In this document: positions 6,627 through 11,976 of the stretch, piece after piece
Layout of the letters: each line of letters begins with the position of its first letter
How positions within the stretch are numbered: the first letter of the stretch is position 1
From: Peptococcaceae bacterium
GTDB taxonomy: Bacteria; Bacillota; Desulfitobacteriia; Desulfitobacteriales; Desulfitobacteriaceae
Length of the DNA stretch: 11,976 nt
Assembly (NCBI GenBank): GCA_031289815.1
Contig: JAITOS010000099.1
Location: forward strand, 1-11,976
Direction: 5' to 3'
Translations under genes and position numbers: made by a program
The notes under the pieces: model-generated
Told to the model about the DNA's origin: nothing
The model's input: the letters and a program-made list of their open reading frames with translations, nothing else
Databases searched by the model: none

Positions 6627-7952
6627 ATGTTTTGGAATACCGGAATTACTCGAAAAAATGAAAATAAATTATTTTTGTTGTTTGGCGTGATGCTCTCCGC
6701 CATCCTCTTGCCATCCTTTCCCATCCAGGAAAACCTGCCGCGTCTTCGCTTGGATGAAATTCTGATTTTTGGGACGTTTGCCGTAAATATGCTGATCTTT
6801 ATCAGACGGGGATTTCGTTTTGACGTCTATGGCTGGGGAATGCACGATGAGAAAAAAAGGGCCGCCGTATGGAAGATCAATACCGTGTTCTTGCTTTTAA
6901 TCGGCAGCTACCTTCTTTCCAACCTTTACGGGGTGCTGATCATGCACACCGTCTTTGGGGTCAGGGATATCATGGAATTGGTGACCTATGCCAAATATTA
7001 TCTGGTGATCACTCTGGCGGCGGGACTGGACGTCGGCGAATCGGAACGGACGATGATCCGGCGAGTGTTTCTGGCGGGATTTTTCCTGACGATGATCCTA
7101 TCCTGGGGACAATACCTGAATCTGGCTTACATGAATTCCTGGCTGACGCCCTTGCTGGCGCCCGCTCATCTGAATAATCTGGTGGACGCCAATCCGCCGC
7201 GGGTTTTGGGTACGTTTGATAATCCCAACGTCATGGGGATCTTTGCGGTGATCACGCTGACGCTGGCAGTGACCTGGTTTTATTTTCATGATTCTGGTCG
7301 GCGAACCGCCGCCGCCCTCTTGCTTCTCTGCGGGCTGACCGTTAAATTGGCCTTTCTCACGATTTCCCGGACGGCGTTATTGGGGGCGGCGGCGGTGCTG
7401 GTCGTACTCAGTCTCTGGTCACTGTTTAAATTTCGCTGGAATCGGATCATCGTGCTGAAAGCCGCGCTGTTATTTATCTTGACGATGACCGTCTTTTTTA
7501 CCTCGCCGCGTGAATTTACCATGCGTATGAGCGAGGCGACGGATATCCAGAAGAGCACTTCGGCGATCGGTCACATCTTCCAATGGCGTGAAGCGCTGGA
7601 AGTGGTCAAGCAATCGCCGGTATTCGGTTGGGGTACGGGAAAGACGGAGATGACCACCGCGGTGGATAATGAGTATATTCTGATTCTCCGGCGCTATGGG
7701 GCCGTGGGCTTCTTGACGTATCTTTGGTTTTTCATCAAGCCGGTGGCGGTCGCCAGCCGACGGCTCAGGAATTCCGAAAATTATTTTGCCGGCGCCGGTT
7801 ATACGGACGCCTCGGCCTTATTGGCGATTGCCTTCATGGGCGCGACGGTAGCGGTCTTCATCTATAATCTCACGGCGGGACTGTTTTATAATCTGCAAAT
7901 CATGACCTTGTTCGCGATTTTTATGGGATTGATCTACAATCCGGAGAGGTAG
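6627..7952 (+). CDS. wzy: O-antigen polymerase / ligase-like membrane protein (Wzy_C family)
   Basis: A polytopic inner-membrane protein of 441 residues with roughly ten or more hydrophobic segments (for example 14-30, 45-60, 86-108, 146-162, 203-220, 228-246, 250-267, 276-291, 357-375, 396-416, 422-437). Family features of the O-antigen ligase/polymerase superfamily are RVLGTFDNPNVMG (192-204), ISRTALLG (246-253) and a large extracytoplasmic loop of about 292-355 ending in FGWGTGK and DNEYILILRRYGAVG. In a cluster with a Wzx flippase the expected role is periplasmic or outer-face polymerisation of lipid-linked repeat units (Wzy). A ligase (WaaL-type) role cannot be excluded by sequence, because the two share a fold. 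The ribosome site is weak (a GGGGG run 6 nt before ATG 6627). The first 60 bases are conspicuously A/T-rich compared with the neighbours. It begins 17 nt after the aminotransferase and runs to 1 nt before the next gene. Confidence 0.8.
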   Translation: MFWNTGITRKNENKLFLLFGVMLSAILLPSFPIQENLPRLRLDEILIFGTFAVNMLIFIRRGFRFDVYGWGMHDEKKRAAVWKINTVFLLLIGSYLLSNLYGVLIMHTVFGVRDIMELVTYAKYYLVITLAAGLDVGESERTMIRRVFLAGFFLTMILSWGQYLNLAYMNSWLTPLLAPAHLNNLVDANPPRVLGTFDNPNVMGIFAVITLTLAVTWFYFHDSGRRTAAALLLLCGLTVKLAFLTISRTALLGAAAVLVVLSLWSLFKFRWNRIIVLKAALLFILTMTVFFTSPREFTMRMSEATDIQKSTSAIGHIFQWREALEVVKQSPVFGWGTGKTEMTTAVDNEYILILRRYGAVGFLTYLWFFIKPVAVASRRLRNSENYFAGAGYTDASALLAIAFMGATVAVFIYNLTAGLFYNLQIMTLFAIFMGLIYNPER

Positions 7953-7953
7953 T

Positions 7954-9090
7954 ATGCTGAAAATCTGTCTGCTGACCTCGGCCCATTCGCCGTTGGATGA
8001 ACGTATCTTTCATAAAGAAGCCCGTACCCTCCAAAGGGCGGGCTATGAGGTCGTGATTGTCGCTCCGTATGATCATGGAGAGGAGATTCAGGGAATCCGA
8101 ATCCGAGCGGTGCCGCCGGTCGTTTCCCGTTTTGACCGTCTGCGGCGTTGGCAAGCGCTCTATCAAGCTGTGTTGGCCGAGAAACCGGCTGTGGTGCATT
8201 TTCACGATCCGGATTTACTGCCGCTGGCCCTGCTTTTGCAACGCCGCCGACGTCTGCCGGTGATCTATGACGTGCATGAATATTATGGCGACAGCCTGCT
8301 CACCCGCTATTGGCTGCCGAAGCTGTGGCGCAAACCGATTTCCCGTGGAGTAGAGCGCTTTGAAAAGTGGGCGTCGAAGTTTTTTGCCGGGATCATTACC
8401 GTCAATCAGCATATGGCTCGTTTGTTCCGGCAAGTCAACGCGGAAGTCGTCGTGTTACATAACTATCCCTTGAGAGAACAGTTTCCCTTGGAACGTCCGG
8501 CAGGGCCGAAGCCGCCCGTGGTTCTCTATTTGGGAGGGATGAACCGGGAACGGGGGCTGGAAGTGATTCTGCAAGCGATGCGTCTGGTAAAAGAAGCGCA
8601 TCCGGAGGTAGAATGCGTCTTGGTGGGAACGGTGGATACGGCGGAGCTGGCCGCTGAATTCTCGGATATACAGGCTTGGCTGGCAGCGGGCAATATCCGG
8701 ATGCGCGGTCAGATTCCCTATGAGGAAGTTCCCGGAGTTCTTCAGGAGAGTGCGATTGCACTGGTTCCGTTATTGCCGACCTTGAACTATCAGAAAGCGA
8801 TTCCGGTCAAACTTTTGGAATATATGGCGGCCGGGTTGCCGGTGGTCGGCTCTGATTTTGGCTATATCCGGGAGATCATTCAAAAAAATGAATGCGGCAG
8901 GCTGGTAGCGCCGGAAGATCCGGCAGCCCTGGCGGACGGAATCCTCTGGTTGCTGAACCATCCGGCGGAAGCGCTTCGCTACGGCCAGCGAGGTTGGGAC
9001 GCTTTTCAGAGCGAGTATACCTGGGAAAAGGAACAGGAGCAATTGACGGCTTTATATGGAAGGATTCTGGCAAAGGGAGAACAAGGATGA
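7954..9090 (+). CDS. Family 4 glycosyltransferase (GT-B fold)
   Basis: Predicted cytoplasmic, peripheral-membrane transferase that adds one sugar to the undecaprenyl-linked repeat unit. The 378-residue protein has the GT4 N-terminal domain signature LLTSAHSPLDERIFHKEA, followed by HFHDPDLLPLAL (82-93) and YDVHEYYGD (105-113), then the C-terminal nucleotide-binding domain starting near VVLYLGGMNRERGLE (189-203). The donor-site motif is AIPVKLLEYMAAGLPVVGSD. Glu289 is the second Glu of the EX7E motif, but the first position is Lys281 rather than Glu, as in some GT4 subgroups. ATG 7954 is 1 nt after the wzy-like stop, with GGAGAGG inside the end of that gene, so translation is probably coupled. 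Donor and linkage cannot be read from sequence. It may be a functional counterpart of Pseudomonas WbpH or WbpJ, but I do not claim orthology. Confidence 0.85.
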   Translation: MLKICLLTSAHSPLDERIFHKEARTLQRAGYEVVIVAPYDHGEEIQGIRIRAVPPVVSRFDRLRRWQALYQAVLAEKPAVVHFHDPDLLPLALLLQRRRRLPVIYDVHEYYGDSLLTRYWLPKLWRKPISRGVERFEKWASKFFAGIITVNQHMARLFRQVNAEVVVLHNYPLREQFPLERPAGPKPPVVLYLGGMNRERGLEVILQAMRLVKEAHPEVECVLVGTVDTAELAAEFSDIQAWLAAGNIRMRGQIPYEEVPGVLQESAIALVPLLPTLNYQKAIPVKLLEYMAAGLPVVGSDFGYIREIIQKNECGRLVAPEDPAALADGILWLLNHPAEALRYGQRGWDAFQSEYTWEKEQEQLTALYGRILAKGEQG

Positions 9091-10364
9091 GGGTTTTGCT
9101 GCTTTCTCATATGTATCCGAATCAGGTCAGCCCGCTGAGCGGTATTTTTGTGCGGCAGCAAGCGCAGGCGCTAAGCGCGTTAGGAGTGAAGCTCGCGGTG
9201 ATCGCTCCGGTTCCCTGGGTTCCGCGTCTGCTGGCGGGACGAAGCAAATGGGGCGGCTATCCCGCCGTTCCCGAACGGGAGGAGGGCGGAGATTTTCCGG
9301 TGTATCATCCCCGGGTGCTGGAATTGCCGCGCTCCTGTCTTTTTGCGCTCTATCCCCGGACGTATGCGCGGGGGCTGAAAACGGTGGTGACGGAGCAGAT
9401 CCGGCAAGGCGTCGATCTCATTCACGCCCACGTCGCCCATCCGGATGGGGCCGCCGCCCTGAGCTTTGGCCGCCGCTTTGGCATTCCGGTCGTGGTCACG
9501 ATTCATGGGCAGGATTTTGCCTATACCCTGAAGCGCGGCAGGATGTGCGCCAACAGCGTGATGCGAACCGTACAGGAGGCGCGGCGGGTGATCTTGGTCA
9601 GCGATAAACTGAAAAATGCCTATGGCTTGGAGCGTTGGGTGCAAGAGCCGTCCAAATGCCGGGTGATCTGGAATGGCGTTCACCTGGAAACGGCGGGCGC
9701 GTCCCCGGCGAACGGTCAGAAGGGTGAGCTTCAGGGAGTAAGCGGCGGTCGTCCTGAAAATACGCATATAGAGCATACGAATACAGAAAATACGAATATA
9801 AATGCAATAAAAGGCAAAAGAATCCTGCTTTCACTCGGCTTTTTGCGTCCGGACAAGGGTCACGCGATCGTGATCCGAGCCTTGCCGGAGCTGCTGCGGG
9901 AGTTTCCGAATCTCCTTTACCGCGTGGTGGGAGACGGGGAAGAACGCGCCCGTCTGGAACAGCTGACACGGGAGCTGGGCCTGCAAGGACAGGTGGAATT
10001 CATGGGCGCTCTGCCCCATCCTTTGGCCATGCGCCAGATGGCGGCCTGTGAGATCTTCGTCTTGCCCAGCTGGAATGAGGCCTTTGGCGTCGTATACCTG
10101 GAGGCGATGGCTCACGGCAAGCCGGTGATCGGGACGCTGGGCGAGGGAATTGCCGGGATTTTGACCGAAGAGAAGGTGGGTTTGGCTGTGCCGCCCCGGG
10201 ACGTCCGAGCGCTGACAGAAGCCTTGCGCGCCCTCTTGCGTGACCGGGAAGCGGCTGGCCGGATGGGCGTAAAGGGGAAAGCGTTGGTCGCGGCGAAGTT
10301 TACCTGGGAATACAACGCCCGTCAGACGCTGGCGTTATATCAGGAGGTCGTGGAAAGGGGATAA
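9087..10364 (+). CDS. Family 4 glycosyltransferase with repeat-expanded linker
   Basis: Predicted GT-B glycosyltransferase for repeat-unit assembly. The 425-residue protein begins MRVLLLSHMYPNQVSPLSGIF, a typical GT4 start with the glycine-containing acceptor loop. VTIHGQDF is at 138-145 and RVIWNGVHLE at 192-201 ends the N-terminal domain. The C-terminal domain starts at RILLSLGFLRPDKG (245-258) and carries an intact EX7E motif, Glu331 and Glu339, in LPSWNEAFGVVYLEAMAHGKPVIG. The linker between the domains (about 202-244) is unusually long and contains a three-copy pentapeptide repeat, ENTHI-EHTNT-ENTNI (224-238). ATG 9087 overlaps the preceding stop as ATGA (4 nt), with AAGGGAGA upstream. 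An in-frame open stretch extends back to 8892 but runs inside the preceding gene, so the longer form is rejected. Substrates are unknown. Confidence 0.86.
   Translation: MRVLLLSHMYPNQVSPLSGIFVRQQAQALSALGVKLAVIAPVPWVPRLLAGRSKWGGYPAVPEREEGGDFPVYHPRVLELPRSCLFALYPRTYARGLKTVVTEQIRQGVDLIHAHVAHPDGAAALSFGRRFGIPVVVTIHGQDFAYTLKRGRMCANSVMRTVQEARRVILVSDKLKNAYGLERWVQEPSKCRVIWNGVHLETAGASPANGQKGELQGVSGGRPENTHIEHTNTENTNINAIKGKRILLSLGFLRPDKGHAIVIRALPELLREFPNLLYRVVGDGEERARLEQLTRELGLQGQVEFMGALPHPLAMRQMAACEIFVLPSWNEAFGVVYLEAMAHGKPVIGTLGEGIAGILTEEKVGLAVPPRDVRALTEALRALLRDREAAGRMGVKGKALVAAKFTWEYNARQTLALYQEVVERG
9756..9800 (+). repeat. Three-copy 15-bp in-frame tandem repeat in a glycosyltransferase gene
   Basis: Three adjacent 15-bp units lie in the reading frame: GAAAATACGCATATA (9756-9770), GAGCATACGAATACA (9771-9785) and GAAAATACGAATATA (9786-9800). 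Units 1 and 3 differ at one base; unit 2 shares the ATACGAATA core. They encode E-N/H-T-N/H-I/T pentapeptides. A further segment, 9801-9815, is at best a decayed fourth copy. The block is strongly A/T-rich inside a GC-rich gene. Because the unit is five codons long, copy-number changes would lengthen or shorten the linker without a frameshift. Confidence 0.8.
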
Positions 10365-10372
10365 GGCAGCCG

Positions 10373-11800
10373 GTGGAATTGCGCTTGGTTTTGAAAAACG
10401 CGGCGGCCTTGAGCGTCGCCAGCGTACTCGCGAAAACGATTTCGGCGATTGTGGCGATCATTGTAACCCGCTATTTAGGGCCGGGTCCTTTCGGCGAATA
10501 CAGTATCGCGCTGGCTTTTGTGGGAACCTTTATCCTGTTTACCGATTTTGGCCTGAGCCAGCTGATGGTGCAGGACGGCTCGCGTGATGAACAGGTCTTG
10601 CCGGTGTATGTAGGGAATATCCTGCTGTTTAAGCTGCTGACTTGTGCGGCCATGTACCTCGCCATGATTTTGTTCATGGGCGCCTACAGCCGGACGGTGC
10701 AGATCATGGTTCTGATTCTCGGCGCGGCCAACGGCTTAAACGCTTTGCACGCTACCGTGTATAATTATTTCCAGGCGAAGCAACAGATGTATAAAGCCGC
10801 CGGCTATCAGTTTTTGACGACCTTCCTGATTGGCGCTTTAACCCTGATCGTCGTGGTCGCGCATGGGGACGTCGTCGCCATCACGGTAACGCACCTGGCG
10901 GCCTATGTCCTGCTGACCTTGCTGCTCTATCTGGCCTTACGCCGGGAAATCTCCTGGCGGCTGAATCTGAAGCGGCTCCCCCAGATGTTCCGGCGGGGGT
11001 TCGCCTTTGGCATCTCCTATATTTTTTACAATTTCTATTTTCAGATCGCCATTGTCATCTTGCCGTTGCTGCACGTCGCCAATGACGTGGTCGGAACCTA
11101 TGCCGCTCCTTACCGCCTGATCTCCATTCTCTTGTTTATTCCCGGAATTTTGACCAGCGTGCTCTACCCTGTGTTATATCAGCTGGGAGTGACGAGCCGG
11201 GAAAAACATCAGGAGACGATCGAGAAGATTTTCAAGGTACTCAGCGCCGTGGGGATTCCGGGCAGCGCCCTCCTGTTTGTTCTGGCGGAGCCGCTGCTGG
11301 TCTGGCTGTTTAAAGGCAGATTTCCGGACTCCGTGCCGATCATGATGATTTTAAGCTGGTTTTTTGCCCTGGAGTGCTTGAGCTACGCCCTGGGAGACGT
11401 ATTGACCACGACCGATCGCCAATGGACCCGGACCTGGATTCAGGGGATTGGCGCGGCGGGCAATATCGCCTTAAACCTGTTCTTGATTCCCCGCTATGGC
11501 ATCTATGGGGCCAGTTGGGCGGCGATCGCTACGGAGATCTATATTTTCGTTGCCTATTATTGGCAGGTGAGGACGCGTGTGTATGACATCCGGATATGGA
11601 GGCAGCTCCCGAAAATCGTGATCGCCGCTTTGGTGATGGCCGCCGTCGCCTGGTTTCTCCGTTTCCTCCAGCCAATGGCAGCGGCGGCGATTGCCGGGAT
11701 CGTTTATCTGGGGCTCTTAATCGCTTTGGATAAGGATTTCCGGCGTCTGGGCGCGTATACCTGGCGTCAGGCGCGCGCCTGGATTCCGGGTCGCCGCTGA
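10373..11800 (+). CDS. wzx: Wzx-type lipid-linked oligosaccharide flippase (MOP superfamily)
   Basis: Predicted inner-membrane transporter that flips the undecaprenyl-pyrophosphate-linked repeat unit across the membrane for polymerisation. The 475-residue protein is strongly hydrophobic and shows about 12-14 helices. The N-terminal signature of the polysaccharide-export MOP family is clear: TRYLGPGPFGEYSIALAF followed by LFTDFGLSQLMVQD. A second-half segment, FYNFYFQIAIVILPLL then VGTYAAPYRLI, is also typical, and the C-terminal half has LFLIPRYGIYGASWAA. GTG 10373 is 8 nt after the preceding stop with AAGG 6 nt upstream; no better-placed ATG exists nearby. It is the last gene before a 114-nt gap. 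Cluster context separates it from MATE drug exporters and from MurJ, and the family assignment is firm. Confidence 0.88.
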   Translation: MELRLVLKNAAALSVASVLAKTISAIVAIIVTRYLGPGPFGEYSIALAFVGTFILFTDFGLSQLMVQDGSRDEQVLPVYVGNILLFKLLTCAAMYLAMILFMGAYSRTVQIMVLILGAANGLNALHATVYNYFQAKQQMYKAAGYQFLTTFLIGALTLIVVVAHGDVVAITVTHLAAYVLLTLLLYLALRREISWRLNLKRLPQMFRRGFAFGISYIFYNFYFQIAIVILPLLHVANDVVGTYAAPYRLISILLFIPGILTSVLYPVLYQLGVTSREKHQETIEKIFKVLSAVGIPGSALLFVLAEPLLVWLFKGRFPDSVPIMMILSWFFALECLSYALGDVLTTTDRQWTRTWIQGIGAAGNIALNLFLIPRYGIYGASWAAIATEIYIFVAYYWQVRTRVYDIRIWRQLPKIVIAALVMAAVAWFLRFLQPMAAAAIAGIVYLGLLIALDKDFRRLGAYTWRQARAWIPGRR

Positions 11801-11845
11801 GACCGCGTTGTAGCTCAACGACGGGCGGCGCCTGAAAACAAAGCG

Positions 11846-11860
11846 TGAAAATACTTTTCA
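11846..11860. promoter_or_regulatory. Operator-like dyad TGAAAA-TAC-TTTTCA
   Basis: The 6-bp arms TGAAAA and TTTTCA are perfect inverse complements around a 3-bp TAC centre. The geometry and A/T content fit a small repressor or activator site. The site overlaps weak -10-like sequences just downstream and lies 54 nt before the epimerase start. No regulator gene is in the window, and such a dyad can arise by chance in A/T-rich DNA. Confidence 0.35.
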
Positions 11861-11872
11861 TAAACTATTGGT

Positions 11873-11890
11873 GACGGTGCTCGCGCCGTC
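11873..11890 (+). promoter_or_regulatory. Hairpin upstream of the epimerase ribosome site
   Basis: GACGGTG (11873-11879) pairs with CGCCGTC (11884-11890) around a CTCG loop, seven pairs including one G-U. It ends 10 nt before the AGGAGAG ribosome site. No T-run follows, so a Rho-independent terminator is unlikely. It could protect the 5' end of a processed epimerase mRNA or modulate its translation. Confidence 0.45.
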
Positions 11891-11914
11891 AGGGAAACAA
11901 AGGAGAGAAAGCCG

Positions 11915-11976
11915 ATGAAAGTAGTGACGGTTCTGGGCGCCAGACCGCAATTTATTAAAGCCGCTCCCGTATCCGC
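11915..11976 (+). CDS. wbpI: UDP-GlcNAc(3NAc)A / UDP-GlcNAc 2-epimerase, WecB/WbpI family (partial, 3' end outside)
   Basis: Only the first 20 codons are inside the window; the gene runs off the right edge. They read MKVVTVLGARPQFIKAAPVS, the highly recognisable start of non-hydrolysing UDP-GlcNAc 2-epimerases. The RPQFIKA form is characteristic of the WbpI-type subgroup, whereas WecB usually has RPEAIKMAP. With the upstream WbpA-, B-, D- and E-like genes, the expected reaction is C2 epimerisation of UDP-2,3-diacetamido-2,3-dideoxyglucuronate to the mannuronate form, the last step of UDP-ManNAc3NAcA synthesis. AGGAGAG (11901-11907) is 7 nt before the ATG. The catalytic residues lie outside the window, so intactness cannot be judged, and plain UDP-ManNAc synthesis remains possible. 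Confidence 0.8.
   Translation, partial: MKVVTVLGARPQFIKAAPVS

Larger units (their letters stand above)
11801..11914. other. Intergenic gap with dyads before the epimerase gene
   Basis: At 114 nt this is the longest non-coding gap between genes in the window. It goes from GC-rich (11801-11832) to an A/T-rich core (11835-11870) and then a GC-rich hairpin. It contains a short stem CGTTG (11806-11810)/CAACG (11816-11820), a perfect dyad at 11846-11860 and a hairpin at 11873-11890, and ends with the ribosome site AGGAGAG (11901-11907). CATAAA (11859-11864) and TAAACT (11861-11866) are only 4/6 matches to a -10 box, and no good -35 box is at the right spacing, so a separate promoter is possible but not shown. 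Confidence 0.5.

Noticed and set aside
8892..9086. N-terminal extension of the second glycosyltransferase by 65 residues
   Set aside because: It lies wholly within the preceding gene, has a low-complexity Gly/Arg/Ser composition, and the family's conserved start MRVLLLSHMYP coincides with ATG 9087 and a standard ATGA overlap.
11873..11890. Rho-independent terminator after the flippase gene
   Set aside because: The hairpin is good, but the following bases are AGGGAAACAAAGG with no T-run, and transcription in the same direction is expected to continue into the epimerase.
1..11976. Defence system, prophage, insertion sequence, CRISPR array or RNA gene
   Set aside because: No transposase, integrase, nuclease, repeat-spacer pattern or tRNA/rRNA-like sequence is visible. 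Every long gene fits one polysaccharide pathway.

Overview
The window is one uninterrupted, co-directional (+ strand) surface-polysaccharide gene cluster of the Wzx/Wzy type. It has nine complete genes and a tenth cut by the right edge. The tight packing (several gaps under 20 nt, one 1-nt gap, one 4-nt ATGA overlap, one 35-nt overlap), AGGAGG-like ribosome sites, GTG starts and moderately high GC content fit a Firmicutes-type bacterium. A didermic Firmicutes such as a Negativicutes member is one possibility, because these pathways usually build O-antigen. No taxonomic marker is present, so this is a weak inference.

Layout: positions 1-176 are a leader with a strong hairpin and no gene I can support. 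Next come a membrane-anchored WbpM/FlaA1-type UDP-HexNAc 4,6-dehydratase (177-2102), a WbpA-type UDP-GlcNAc 6-dehydrogenase (2068-3420), a WbpB-type 3-dehydrogenase (3469-4512), a long left-handed beta-helix acetyltransferase in the WbpD position (4605-5462), a WbpE-type aminotransferase (5515-6609), a Wzy/O-antigen-ligase-like membrane protein (6627-7952), two GT4 glycosyltransferases (7954-9090 and 9087-10364), a Wzx-type flippase (10373-11800), a 114-bp regulatory-looking gap, and the first 20 codons of a WecB/WbpI-type UDP-GlcNAc 2-epimerase (from 11915).

Together the A, B, D, E and I homologues are the full enzyme set known from Pseudomonas aeruginosa B-band O-antigen for making UDP-2,3-diacetamido-2,3-dideoxy-D-mannuronic acid from UDP-GlcNAc. 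The order A-B-D-E-wzy resembles the Pseudomonas locus as I recall it, without wbpC. The dehydratase suggests a second, 6-deoxy amino sugar. The two GT4 enzymes would extend the lipid-linked repeat unit, the flippase would export it and Wzy would polymerise it. No initiating sugar-phosphate transferase, chain-length regulator or export machinery lies in the window.

The less ordinary features are a three-copy 15-bp in-frame tandem repeat in the interdomain linker of the second glycosyltransferase, the enlarged two-block acetyltransferase, and a dyad plus hairpin in front of the epimerase. I see no defence system, mobile element, CRISPR array or RNA gene, and no clearly undescribed system.
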